Source: WHSW01 sp963821345 (GTDB lineage: Bacteria; Actinomycetota; Thermoleophilia; Solirubrobacterales; 70-9). Taken from it: 64,000 bases of DNA. Where the stretch lies: contig CAWGDM010000012.1 in NCBI GenBank assembly GCA_963821345.1, positions 124,001-188,000 on the forward strand, given 5' to 3'. This document shows, in pieces, positions 37,470 through 45,853 of this stretch. The position numbers were made by a program, and so were the translations under genes. How positions within the stretch are numbered: the first letter of the stretch is position 1; each line of letters starts with the position of its first letter. The notes below the pieces were generated by a model. That model was not told the origin of the DNA, ran no database searches, and saw only the letters and a list, made by a program, of their open reading frames with translations.

Positions 37470-39443
37470 CTATAGACGGCGCCGGTACCACATGAACCCT
37501 GCGACGGCGATCGCCGCCAGCGCGCCCAGTCCGGCGAGCAGGTACGCGGTCGCGTGATCGTCGCCCTGCGGCTCGGATCCGTAGGAAACGCTCACCGGCA
37601 CCGACGGGTCGGCGGTCTCGCCGCCGGCGGCGGCGCTGCCGCCGCTCGCCGCGCCGCCGGCGTCGGCGCCAAGAGCGCCGCCGGCGGCGTCAGAGGAAAC
37701 CGGCGTGTCCGGGCCGCCAGGTTCCTGCGCGCCGCCTGAATCCCCGCCGCCCCCGGCGGCCGACGAACCGGACGAAGCGGCCGCCGAGCCGCCGCCGGTC
37801 GACGGCGCCGACGAACCGCCGGCGGAGCCGGCCTCGGAGCCGCCGCCCTGCGCGGCGGGCTCGCTCGCGCCCCCGCCGCCGCCATCATCGGCCGCCTGGC
37901 CGTCGCCCTGCGAGCCGGAGCGCGCGCGGGCAACCGCGGCGATCGGGAACGGCTGGCGCTCGGTCGCCAGCAGGGTCTGGCCGGTCACCCAGACCGGGGT
38001 CTGGTCGCTGGAGGCCGAGTAGCGGTAGTGGCCGTCGGGCGCTCGCAGGCGCTCGAGATAGCCGAGCGCCCGATCGATCGCCTCCCCCCCGCCCCCGGCG
38101 GCGACCAGGCCCTGGACCGCCCATGCGGTCGACTGCGAGTTGACCGCCCCGCTGCCGCCGAGCGCGTAGCCGCCGCCGGAGCGCTGCGCCTTGCGCAGAT
38201 AGCCGACCCCGGAGGCGGTCGCCCGCCCGGCGGCGCCGGCGGCGACCAGGCCCTGCAGGGCGGCGCCGGTCGAGTCGGACTCGCTGGCCGCGCGCGGCTG
38301 GATCCCCCAGCCGCCGTCGCCGTTCTGTGCGCGGCGCAGCCACACCGCGGAGCGCTTCAACGACCCCGGATCGGCGCCGGCGGCGCGCAGCGCGAGCGCG
38401 TAGAAGGCCGTCAGGTTGACCTGTCCGTCGACCGAGCCGTCGGCGTCGCGGCGCGCCCGCAGCCGGGCGACCAGGTCGCCGCCGGCGAACCCGCGCGGGT
38501 CGAGGCCCGCCCCCTCCAGCGCCAGGATCGTGCGCTCCAGGTCGCCCGCCGAGCGCAGCCTGGCCGCCTGCGCGCGCAGGTAGGAGACCGGGGTCTCGCC
38601 GCCCGAACGGACGTCGAGCGGGTTGCGCCCGGCGGCCTCGAGGCCGAGCATCGCCCACCCGGTCATCGCCGGGCTCGACGGCTGCCCGGCGGTGGCGGCA
38701 AAGCCGCCGTCGGAGTTCTGCGTCGCGGCCAGCCAGCCGACGGCCGATTCACGGGCGGCCGCCGGGTCCGGGGCGCGCAGCCCCGCACCGGCGGCGACCG
38801 CGAGCGCGACCAGCGCCACAGGCAGCGCCGCGGCGGGTTGCCAGGTGAACTCCGACCGGGTGCGGAAGCGCGAGATCATCCGCACCAGCGCCGGCCCGGC
38901 GGCGAGCGCGATCGCAAAGTTCCCGGCGGCGTGGGCGACGTTGAACGGCACCCCGCGCGCCGACAGCGCCAGGTAGCGGTCCAGCGACTGCTCGCCGCCG
39001 TAGGTGACCATTACCGAGAGGTCGAGCAGGGCGCCGTAGGCGAAGCCGGCGACGGCGCAGGCGAGCGCCAGCCCCAGCCGCCCGAGCCGCCGCCGGGTGA
39101 GCGTCGCCAGCCAGGCGCCGCCGAGGCCGACCAGCCCCCAGCCGGCCATCTCCCACGCGGTCCACGGGCCCTGGCCGAGCCAGATGTTGGAGATCGGCGC
39201 CGCCAGCGCTCCGACCGCGAACCCGGGGCCGGCGCCTAGCGCGTAGCCCGTGATCAACGCAATATCCGTTGTCGCGACGACGTTCGGGATCGGGGCAAGG
39301 ACGAGCCGGCCGGCGACCGCGAGCGCGGCGAGCGCGGCGACCAGAGCGACCATCCGGGCGCTCGGCCGCCGGCGCTCGTACCACCAGAAGCCGCCGACCA
39401 GAACGAGCCCCAGTCCGAGGAAGGTCGCGACCTGCCAGGTCAT
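37470..39443 (-). CDS. ECF transporter S component fused to a prenyltransferase-like alpha/alpha toroid with C-terminal anchor
   Basis: Encodes 657 residues in four parts. Residues 1-225 are an ECF S-component membrane domain (TDIALITGYALGAGPGFAVG, WEMAGWGLVGLGG). Residues about 230-500 are repeats of the squalene-cyclase/prenyltransferase type, with SDGGFAA, GDGGWGIQP, SGGGYALGG and DGHYRYS each ending a helix pair. About 505-625 is a Gly/Ser/Ala linker. A final helix near 632-653 is followed by RRR. The toroid is predicted outside the membrane. The operon has a cobalamin riboswitch, so the substrate is predicted to be a corrinoid. The alpha/alpha toroid is the fold of the alpha domain of intrinsic factor and transcobalamin. 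ATG overlaps the ATPase stop. Confidence 0.82.
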   Translation of the reverse strand: MTWQVATFLGLGLVLVGGFWWYERRRPSARMVALVAALAALAVAGRLVLAPIPNVVATTDIALITGYALGAGPGFAVGALAAPISNIWLGQGPWTAWEMAGWGLVGLGGAWLATLTRRRLGRLGLALACAVAGFAYGALLDLSVMVTYGGEQSLDRYLALSARGVPFNVAHAAGNFAIALAAGPALVRMISRFRTRSEFTWQPAAALPVALVALAVAAGAGLRAPDPAAARESAVGWLAATQNSDGGFAATAGQPSSPAMTGWAMLGLEAAGRNPLDVRSGGETPVSYLRAQAARLRSAGDLERTILALEGAGLDPRGFAGGDLVARLRARRDADGSVDGQVNLTAFYALALRAAGADPGSLKRSAVWLRRAQNGDGGWGIQPRAASESDSTGAALQGLVAAGAAGRATASGVGYLRKAQRSGGGYALGGSGAVNSQSTAWAVQGLVAAGGGGEAIDRALGYLERLRAPDGHYRYSASSDQTPVWVTGQTLLATERQPFPIAAVARARSGSQGDGQAADDGGGGGASEPAAQGGGSEAGSAGGSSAPSTGGGSAAASSGSSAAGGGGDSGGAQEPGGPDTPVSSDAAGGALGADAGGAASGGSAAAGGETADPSVPVSVSYGSEPQGDDHATAYLLAGLGALAAIAVAGFMWYRRRL

Positions 39444-41101
39444 GAAGAACTCCCGCGGCTGCTCGGCTTCGCCTCCGCTGCCGCGGGGTCTGGCCCGTTG
39501 AGCAGTGCGGCGCCCTGTTCGGGGGTGATCGCGCCGGCGACGCCGAGGATGCGGGCGACCTCGGTCGCGAAGTACCAGCCGCCGGAGAGGACCTCGTCGG
39601 CGGGCCCGTCGGCGATCAGCTCCCCGTCGCCGAGCAGGACCACCCGGTCGGCGAGCCGGGCCGCGAACTCGACGTCGTGGGTGGCGACCAGGACCGCCGC
39701 ACCGCCGTCGGCGAGCGCGCCGAGCCAGCCGCAGAGCTCGAGCTTGCGGGCGCCGTCCATCCCGCGGGTCGGCTCGTCGAGGCAGACGAGGCCGGGCAGC
39801 CGGCCCCGCTCGCGCCCGGCCATCACCACCGCCAGGGCGAGCCGCTCGCGCTCGCCGCCGGAGAGGTCGCGCGGATCGCGGTCCGTGGCCCAGTCGAGCC
39901 CGACCTCGGCCAGCGCCCGGGCGCCCGCCTCGCCGGGCAGCTCCTCGCCGACCCGCTCGCGGATCAGCAGGTCGGTCGGGCTCTGCGGAAGCAGGGCGAT
40001 GCCGCCCGGCGCCTCCAGGCGGCCGCGCGCCGGATCGATCAGGCCGGCCGCGGCCCGCAGCAAGGTCGTCTTGCCCGCCCCGTTGCGGCCCATCAGCGCG
40101 ACTCGCTCGCCCGGCTCGACGACCAGGTCGAGGCCGCGCAGGACCTCGCGCGGTCCCGAGCCCGGGTCGAGCTCGACCCAGAGGTCGCGCGCCTCGAGCG
40201 CGACCGCCTCCGGGCGCCGGCGGCGACGCTCGTGCCGGTCGGACGCCGGCGGCTCACCGGTCGGCGCCGGCGCCAAACCGGACCGCCGCAGTGCCGCCCG
40301 CGCCTCCTTGACCGAGGCCGGGGGCGGCGCGATCCCGGCGAGCGAGAACAGCCGGGCGCCCGGCGGCGCCAGCTCGGGGTCGGCCTCCAGCGCCCACCGG
40401 CAATAGTCGCGCGGGGCGCCGTCGAAGGCGATCCGCCCGCCGTCGAGGGCGACCACGCGGTCGGCCGCCGCCAGGCAGCGCTCGAGCCGGTGCTCGGCCA
40501 GCAGCACCGCCATCCCCCACTCCTCGTTCAGCCTCCGCACGAGGCCGATCAGCTCGTCGCCGGCGACCGGGTCGAGCTGCGAGGTCGGCTCGTCGAGCAG
40601 GACCAGGCGCGGGCGCAGCACCAGCGCCGCCGCCAGCGCCACCCGCTGCAGCTCGCCGCCCGAGAGCGCGTCCGTCGGCCGCTCGATCAGGTGGTCGATC
40701 CCGAGCGCCAGGCTGACCTCCTCGATCGCCCGCGCCCGCGCCGCGCCCGGCTCGCCGCGCAGCTCCAGCGGCAGCTCGAGCTCGCCGCGCACGGTCGCCG
40801 CGACCACCTGGGTCTCGGGGTCCTGGCCGACCAGGCCGACCAGCCCGCCGAGCTCCGCGGGACCGTGATCGCGGACGTCGAGGCCGCAGACCTCGAGCAG
40901 CCCCGCGGCCTCGCCGCCGTGGTAGTGCGGGACCAGGCCGCAAGCCGCGCGCAGGACGGTCGACTTCCCACACCCCGAGCGCCCGGCGAGGATCGCCAGC
41001 TCGCCCTCGCCGAGCTCTAGCTCGATCCCGCTCAGGGCGGGCTCGGCCGACCCCGGGTAGGAGTAGGAGAAGGCGCCCATCCGCAGCAGCGGCTCGTTCA
41101 T
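39440..41101 (-). CDS. ecfA: ECF transporter ATPase, two ABC domains fused
   Basis: Encodes 553 residues with two complete ABC domains, corresponding to EcfA and EcfA' in one chain. Domain 1 has Walker A LAGRSGCGKSTVL, Q-loop VGQDPETQVV, signature LSGGELQRVALA and Walker B LVLLDEPTSQLDP. Domain 2 has MGRNGAGKTTLL, LPQSPTDLLI, LSGGERERLALA and LVCLDEPTRGMDG. A Pro/Arg-rich linker near residues 300-325 joins them. It powers the module with the EcfT-like protein upstream. Start and stop overlap its neighbours (ATGA at both ends). Confidence 0.93.
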   Translation of the reverse strand: MNEPLLRMGAFSYSYPGSAEPALSGIELELGEGELAILAGRSGCGKSTVLRAACGLVPHYHGGEAAGLLEVCGLDVRDHGPAELGGLVGLVGQDPETQVVAATVRGELELPLELRGEPGAARARAIEEVSLALGIDHLIERPTDALSGGELQRVALAAALVLRPRLVLLDEPTSQLDPVAGDELIGLVRRLNEEWGMAVLLAEHRLERCLAAADRVVALDGGRIAFDGAPRDYCRWALEADPELAPPGARLFSLAGIAPPPASVKEARAALRRSGLAPAPTGEPPASDRHERRRRRPEAVALEARDLWVELDPGSGPREVLRGLDLVVEPGERVALMGRNGAGKTTLLRAAAGLIDPARGRLEAPGGIALLPQSPTDLLIRERVGEELPGEAGARALAEVGLDWATDRDPRDLSGGERERLALAVVMAGRERGRLPGLVCLDEPTRGMDGARKLELCGWLGALADGGAAVLVATHDVEFAARLADRVVLLGDGELIADGPADEVLSGGWYFATEVARILGVAGAITPEQGAALLNGPDPAAAEAKPSSRGSSS

Positions 41102-41979
41102 CGCCGCCCCCGGTCGAGCCCGGCGAACGGCGCCGCGGCGAGCAGCGGCAGGGCCGCGGCGAGCGCCAGGGTCGCCGGGTCGGCATCGATCTCGATCAGG
41201 GGGTAGGCCGCAAAGCCGCCGACCCCGGCCACGGCACAGCTGATCCCGAGCGCCGCGATCGCCGCCCCGGCCGCCGCGAAGCGCCAGCTGTGGCGGGAGC
41301 GCCGCGCGTCCGAGCCCCGGCGGGGGACGCCGCGGGCGTAGCCGCGCAGCTCCAGGGTCGCGGCGATGTCGACGGCGCGGTCGAGCGAGCCGGCGACCAG
41401 CCGCCGGGTCAGCGCCGCACGTCCAGCCGGCGCGGCGGCCGGGCCGCGCAGCGACTGGACCTCGCGCAGGCGGGCGTAGTCGGCGGCGGCCAGCGGAACC
41501 ATCCTGGTGATCAGGGTCGCGGTCAGCGCCGAGTGGCGGGCCAGCGGGCGCAGCAGACGCAGCATCCGGTCGGGGTCGACGCAGGCGGAGTGGACGGCGA
41601 AGGCGCCGAGCACGACGCCGATCCGCAGCGCCAGCACCGCGCCCTCGACCAGCGCCTCGAGGCTGACGTCGATCCGCCCCAGCACCGGCACCTCGCCGCC
41701 GCGGACCAGGATCGTGTCGCCGCGCTGCGAGGCGATCACGTTGACGGCGACGATCAGCAGCCCCAGGACCAGCGCCCAGCGGGCGACGGCGACCAGGGCC
41801 TCGCGGGCGCCGGCGAGCAGCCCGGCGACCACGACCGCGGCGCCGGCGCCGGCGAGCACGATCGGGTTCTCGAAGATCAGCGCCACCAGCGCCAGCGATC
41901 CCAGGTAAGCGCTCGCGGCGATGGCGCTGGCCGCCGGCAGCGGCCCCGGCCGCGGCGCGTAGGCGATCGGCGATCTCAT
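41098..41979 (-). CDS. ecfT: ECF transporter transmembrane (T) component
   Basis: Encodes 293 residues with five or six membrane helices (SLALVALIFENPIVLAGAGA, ALVLGLLIVAVNVIASQRGD). The cytoplasmic coupling region has RMVPLAAADYARLREVQSLRG and AATLELRGYARG, the Ala-Arg-Gly-type motif by which T components grip the ATPases. It links the S component to EcfA. Start overlaps the DUF4430 lipoprotein stop by ATGA. Confidence 0.9.
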   Translation of the reverse strand: MRSPIAYAPRPGPLPAASAIAASAYLGSLALVALIFENPIVLAGAGAAVVVAGLLAGAREALVAVARWALVLGLLIVAVNVIASQRGDTILVRGGEVPVLGRIDVSLEALVEGAVLALRIGVVLGAFAVHSACVDPDRMLRLLRPLARHSALTATLITRMVPLAAADYARLREVQSLRGPAAAPAGRAALTRRLVAGSLDRAVDIAATLELRGYARGVPRRGSDARRSRHSWRFAAAGAAIAALGISCAVAGVGGFAAYPLIEIDADPATLALAAALPLLAAAPFAGLDRGRR

Positions 41980-42891
41980 CCGCCACTCCCCACAGGCAGC
42001 CGCTGGTCGCCGTCATCGGTGACCGCGATCGCGTAGCGCTGTTCGAGGTCGTCGCCGCCGGCAAAGGCATCGGCCGCGAGGGCCACCCCCTGGGCGTCGG
42101 CGCCGGTCACGACCCAGGTCGGCGCGTCGGAGCCACGGCGGACCGCGGCCACCAGGCCGGCGTCGGGCCCCAGACGCTGCGCCGGCTGCGCCGTCGACGC
42201 CGAGCGCGACCAAGGCGCCGCCCTCGAAGCGGGCGAAGACTCCGCTGGCCGCCGGGCCGTCGTCGATCTGAGCCGCGGCCGGGTCGGCCGAGACGCGCGA
42301 CCACGGCCCGACCAGGAGCCGGGGCCCGTCCCCGTCGCCGACCCTCACCCCCTGCGCCTCGAGCGCGTCGGTGACCCGTTCGCAGGGCTCGGGCGAGCCC
42401 TCGCACTCGACCGTCACCGGCTCGCGCTCGTCCTCGGGCGTCGACGCCTGCGCGAACGGCTCGGGCCAGGAGCCGACCACCGCGGGAACCCGCATCGCCG
42501 CGGTCCAATCCCGGTAGTCCCACCAGATCCGGTCACCGCCGCGCACCGCGACCTCGGCGGCGCCACGCTCGGACTCGAGCCCGTTGACGTAGAAGAACCA
42601 GTCGCTCGAATGGCCGTCGGAGATCGTGCCCTCGGTTCCGTCGATCGACTGCACGAAGCCGCCGCCGAAGCGGGTGGTGATCTCGGACTCGCGGTCGAGG
42701 AAGCGGATCACGGTCTCGGACTCCGTCGGATCGGACTCGGTCGCCTCGACCACCGGCTCGGTGCCGTAATCGCGGGTGACGATCAGGCTCGCCTCACCGG
42801 AGCTCGAATCGCCGGGCCCGAGGCCGCAGCCGGCGGTGGCGGCGGCCACCGCCACCACCGCCATGCCACGACGTCGAACACGGCGCCTCAA
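41976..42891 (-). CDS. DUF4430 lipoprotein, transcobalamin beta-domain-like (apparent +1 frameshift)
   Basis: A TTG at 42891 gives an Arg-rich n-region, a short hydrophobic stretch and a lipobox ending TAGC (Cys22), so the product is predicted to be membrane-anchored outside the cell. Residues about 35-125 are a DUF4430 domain (SDWFFYVNGLESERGAAEV, RGGDRIWWDYRDW). InterPro links this domain to the C-terminal domain of transcobalamin. A second alpha/beta region follows. The frame breaks at about 42194 (GCGTCGACGGC); removing one base restores TAQPAQRLGPDAGLVAAV through an end at 41976, 304 residues in all. Predicted corrinoid-capture partner of the ECF system. Confidence 0.78.
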
Positions 42892-42900
42892 CAGCGGCGC
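42882..42900 (-). repeat. Copy 2 of the 19-base dispersed hairpin repeat
   Basis: Exact copy of GCGCCGCTGTTGAGGCGCC on the minus strand. The TTG inside it is the predicted start codon of the DUF4430 lipoprotein. It is followed on the plus strand by CCTCGGCT-type sequence also found near copy 3. Confidence 0.6.
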
Positions 42901-42931
42901 AACCTCGGCTCCGCTGCGCTCCGCCTCAGAG

Positions 42932-43957
42932 TCACTTCCGCTTGACCCGCTCGCAGCTCCCCTTGATCACGAGCCCGTCGTTGGCGTTGGCGCGCTTGAT
43001 CCGCACCGTGTCGCGTCCCTTGCCGCAGTTGGCGACGTCGGCGCCCCCCTTGCGCAGGTCGATCTTGTCGTCGCCGCCCCGTGAGCGGATCGAGTCGTCG
43101 CCCGCGGTGCCCTTGACCTTGTCGGCCTGCGGGCTGCCGACCAGGCTGATCCCGCGCTCGGCCGGGCACGAATTCGCCTCCGGCCCGACGCAGGTGGCGA
43201 GCACCTCGGAGGGAATGTCGGTCCCCCGGGTCGCCGCCAGGTTGGCGACGCCGACCTGGCCGACGCTGAGCGTCGCGCTGCCGTCGCCGCCGGTGGTCGC
43301 GGCGTCGTCGGCGCCCGAGACGGTCGCGCCGACCGCCGGGCTGGTCAGGCACTCGGTCGCGAACGGCGGGCTCGGCTGAGTGGTGCAGGCGTGCTGCATC
43401 ACCGAGACCGTGAACGGCGTCCCCGCCGTCACCCCGGCGGGCGCGATCAGCTCGAGCTCGGCCGGGTTGGGGTCGGGGAAGTGGTCCGGGGCGAGGTAGA
43501 AGAGGATCTCGTCGCCGTCGTGGATCTCGAGCTGGTCGGCGCCGACCGAGGCCTCGTTGTGATTCGCCTTGAAGTACCAGAAGCTCTCGCCCGAGACGGA
43601 CTTGACGCCGCCGATCCCGCAGATCCCGAGCCCGAAGCCGAATTGGTCGGTAAGCGAGAGCGGCGCCACCGCGTCGGTCGTGCGGCCGGCGGTCGCCAGC
43701 AGACTGAGCGCGTTCGGCTTGTCATAGGTGAACTCGGCGCCGCTGCCGCCCGGGGGCCCGAAGCAGTCGGCGTCGGGTCGGGTCGGGACGGTGACCCCCT
43801 CGTCGACGATGTAGGTCGTGCCCGGGTCGAGGACCCGGTCGGGCGTGAGCACGCGAAGCTTCGCGGTCACGGTTGCGGAGGCGCTCGCCGGAGCGAGGAT
43901 CACGAGCGCGAGCAGCGCGCAGAGCGCCAGGGGCGCGAGACGGGTGCGTGTGGTCAT
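42932..43957 (-). CDS. Secreted DUF4430 protein with a C-terminal calcium-repeat-like segment
   Basis: Encodes 341 residues from ATG 43957, which has GGAAGG 9 bases upstream. Signal peptide TRLAPLALCALLALVILAPA, cleaved near ASASA. A DUF4430-like domain follows (NALSLLATAG, ESFWYFKANHNEASVGADQL, IHDGDEILFYLAP). Then come an Ig-like beta region with four or more Cys, and a GTAGDDSIRSRGGDDKIDL stretch resembling RTX calcium-binding nonapeptides. First gene after the cobalamin riboswitch, hence a predicted secreted corrinoid-binding component. The 40-base gap before the lipoprotein gene holds only a dispersed repeat. Confidence 0.75.
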   Translation of the reverse strand: MTTRTRLAPLALCALLALVILAPASASATVTAKLRVLTPDRVLDPGTTYIVDEGVTVPTRPDADCFGPPGGSGAEFTYDKPNALSLLATAGRTTDAVAPLSLTDQFGFGLGICGIGGVKSVSGESFWYFKANHNEASVGADQLEIHDGDEILFYLAPDHFPDPNPAELELIAPAGVTAGTPFTVSVMQHACTTQPSPPFATECLTSPAVGATVSGADDAATTGGDGSATLSVGQVGVANLAATRGTDIPSEVLATCVGPEANSCPAERGISLVGSPQADKVKGTAGDDSIRSRGGDDKIDLRKGGADVANCGKGRDTVRIKRANANDGLVIKGSCERVKRK

Positions 43958-43990
43958 CTGAGCCACCCTTCCTTCGAGGGATTCGATTGG

Positions 43991-44153
43991 CTGGCCGGAG
44001 TCAGGTCTCCTGGCTTCCGGGCCGGCTGATCGCGCCTTCCCGAGCGCGTGTCCGCGCCCAGTGGCTGACTCGTTGTCTCGCGACGCCGTCTATGCCCGGT
44101 CACAGTGGCGGGACCGCGCCGGTTTCACACCGGACTTCCCTTGGCCACCGGCC
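43991..44153 (-). ncRNA. Cobalamin (adenosylcobalamin-type) riboswitch
   Basis: On the minus strand the B12-element core is complete: AAGGGAAGTCCGGTGTGAAA, then GCGGTCCCGCCACTGTGACC, AGTCAGCCACTGGG, GGGAAGGCGC and GGAAGCCAGGAGACC, in the canonical order. The outer helix can form between GGCCGG near 44148-44153 and CCGGCC near 43992-43997. It ends 33 bases before the secreted DUF4430 gene and should repress the whole 37470-43957 operon when cobalamin is plentiful. A TAGAAT box lies just upstream (44170-44175), after the preceding gene's stop region. Confidence 0.93.
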
Positions 44154-44182
44154 GTATGTACGCGCGGGATTCTAGGTGCGCG

Positions 44183-44569
44183 TCAGCCCGCGCGCTCTTC
44201 GACCTTCTCGCGCAGCTGCTCGACCACCTCGGGCATCGCCTGGCGCATCCGCGACAGCTCCCAGTGCTCGATCTTGATCAGCCGCACCGACGAGGTCGCG
44301 GTCACGGTCGCCGAGCGCTCCTGCTTCTCCAGCAGGCCCTGCTCGCCGAACACGTCTCCGGGGCCGAGATCGGCGAGGTGCTCGCCCTCGCGCTCGACCT
44401 TCACCGTGCCGTCCTCGATGATGTAGAAGTCGTTCGAGTACCCGCCCTCGCGGATGATCGTCTTGCCCTCGGCGACCGATTCGAGGCTCGCGAAGGTCGC
44501 GACCTTGGTCAGCGCCTCGTCCGGCACGTCGGCGAACAGGGGCGTGTTCTTGAGCGCACTTACGTCCAC
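44183..44569 (-). CDS. Stand-alone cyclic-nucleotide-binding domain protein
   Basis: Encodes 128 residues that are almost entirely one CNB domain: LFADVPDEALTKVATFASLE, EGGYSNDFYIIEDGTVKVER, and the phosphate-binding cassette GPGDVFGEQGLLEKQERSAT, with the Arg expected to contact the phosphate. There is no DNA-binding domain. It could act as a cAMP-binding adaptor or sensor. Directly upstream of the B12 riboswitch but probably a separate unit. Confidence 0.85.
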   Translation of the reverse strand: MDVSALKNTPLFADVPDEALTKVATFASLESVAEGKTIIREGGYSNDFYIIEDGTVKVEREGEHLADLGPGDVFGEQGLLEKQERSATVTATSSVRLIKIEHWELSRMRQAMPEVVEQLREKVEERAG

Positions 44570-44599
44570 GGGTCTCCTCCGCTCGGGTTCGTCTGATCA

Positions 44600-44618
44600 G
44601 GCGCCTCAACAGCGGCGC
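44600..44618 (-). repeat. Copy 3 of the 19-base dispersed hairpin repeat
   Basis: Exact copy of GCGCCGCTGTTGAGGCGCC on the minus strand, in the 75-base gap between the CNB and esterase genes. On the plus strand it is followed by CTCGGCTACGCCTCGG, a sequence also seen after the degenerate copy near 61394. Confidence 0.6.
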
Positions 44619-44644
44619 GCCTCGGCTACGCCTCGGCAGGGAAC

Positions 44645-45853
44645 CTAACCGATCGTCTCGGCCAACGCGGCGGTCGGGCGCCCGGCCCGCACCGTCGCCA
44701 GGAAGCGCTCGATCGTCTCCACGACCCGCGCCGTGCGCAGGCTGGGGACGATGTCGAAGGCGTGCTCGGCGCCTGCGAGCTCGGCGTAGACCACCGGCTC
44801 GCGCGAGACCGCCCGCAGCGCCTCGACGAACGTGCGCGCGTCGCCGACCGGTACCAGGGTGTCGCGAGTGCCGTGCAGGACGCAGAACGGCGGCGCTTCG
44901 TCGTGGACGCGATGGGTCGGCGAGGCGGCCCGGTAGGCGTCCGGGGCGTCGGCGAGCGGGACCTTGAACACCAGCTGCTCCAGCACCCACCCGAGCAGCT
45001 CGCTGTAGTAGAGCCCGTCGGGGTCGGTGAAGTCGTAGACGCCGTAGAACGGGACCGCCGCGGCGACCGAGGTGTCGGCGTCCTCGAACCCGGGCTGGTA
45101 GCTGGGGTCGTCGGCGGTCAGCGCCGCCAGCGCGCACAGGTGCCCGCCGGCCGAGCCTCCGGTGAGGCAGATGAACTCTGGGTCGATGCAGTACTCGTCG
45201 GCGTGCTCGCGGGCCCACGCGATCGCCTGCTTGACGTCGACCAGGTGGTCGGGAAAGGTCGCCTCGGGGCTCAGCCGGTAGTCGATGTTGAAGCCGACCC
45301 AGCCGTGGACCGCGAGGTGGTTGAGCAGCGGGATCCCCTGCTCGGCACGGGTGCCGACGATCCAGCCGCCGCCGTGGACCTGGACGATCGCCGGCCGCGG
45401 TCCGTCGGCCGGGGCCCTGGGCTCGTAGACGTCGAGCCTCAACGGCCGCCCGTCGCGGCGCGCGTATTCGAGCCCGCGGCGGTGGGCGACGCCGCGCGGC
45501 CGCAGCATCAGCGGCGGCAGCAGCAGGTGGCTGAGCGGAAAGTCCGAGCGCCGCTCGTCGTCGGGCGGCTCGAGCTCGGCGAGCGCCTCGCGCACGGCGC
45601 GGGCGCTGGTCAGGCTCTGCCAGCCGAGCCGCGCCTCCCACAGCGCCGCCACCGCCAGAGCCGCGACCACGACGATCCCGAGCACGGAGTCGAGCGCACC
45701 AAGCGCGGCCAGGACCGCGATCAGGATCAGGTCACCGACGACCCAGGCCCAGGCGAACTCGCGCGCAGCCGAAGCCGCCATCCAGCGCAGCAGCCGCAAC
45801 CGCAGCCGCAGCGGCGGGCGCAACGCGAACGCCTTGCGGACCAGGTCGATCAA
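44645..45853 (-). CDS. Alpha/beta hydrolase (HSL/esterase-lipase type) with N-terminal membrane segment
   Basis: Encodes 402 residues from a TTG at 45853 that overlaps the tetR stop (TTGA). About 100 N-terminal residues contain two hydrophobic helices (FAWAWVVGDLILIAVLAALG and the next). The hydrolase domain has the oxyanion motif QVHGGGWIVG, the nucleophile elbow LTGGSAGGHLC, DTLVPVGDA (Asp) and AGAEHAFD (His). The full triad is therefore present. The substrate is unknown, probably a lipid or xenobiotic ester. In an operon with the R2lox-like oxidase and TetR. Confidence 0.88.
   Translation of the reverse strand: MIDLVRKAFALRPPLRLRLRLLRWMAASAAREFAWAWVVGDLILIAVLAALGALDSVLGIVVVAALAVAALWEARLGWQSLTSARAVREALAELEPPDDERRSDFPLSHLLLPPLMLRPRGVAHRRGLEYARRDGRPLRLDVYEPRAPADGPRPAIVQVHGGGWIVGTRAEQGIPLLNHLAVHGWVGFNIDYRLSPEATFPDHLVDVKQAIAWAREHADEYCIDPEFICLTGGSAGGHLCALAALTADDPSYQPGFEDADTSVAAAVPFYGVYDFTDPDGLYYSELLGWVLEQLVFKVPLADAPDAYRAASPTHRVHDEAPPFCVLHGTRDTLVPVGDARTFVEALRAVSREPVVYAELAGAEHAFDIVPSLRTARVVETIERFLATVRAGRPTAALAETIG

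Noticed and set aside
43391..44029. Plus-strand open frame over the secreted DUF4430 gene and the riboswitch
   Set aside because: Shadow translation without motifs. The minus strand has a signal peptide, DUF4430 features and a riboswitch.
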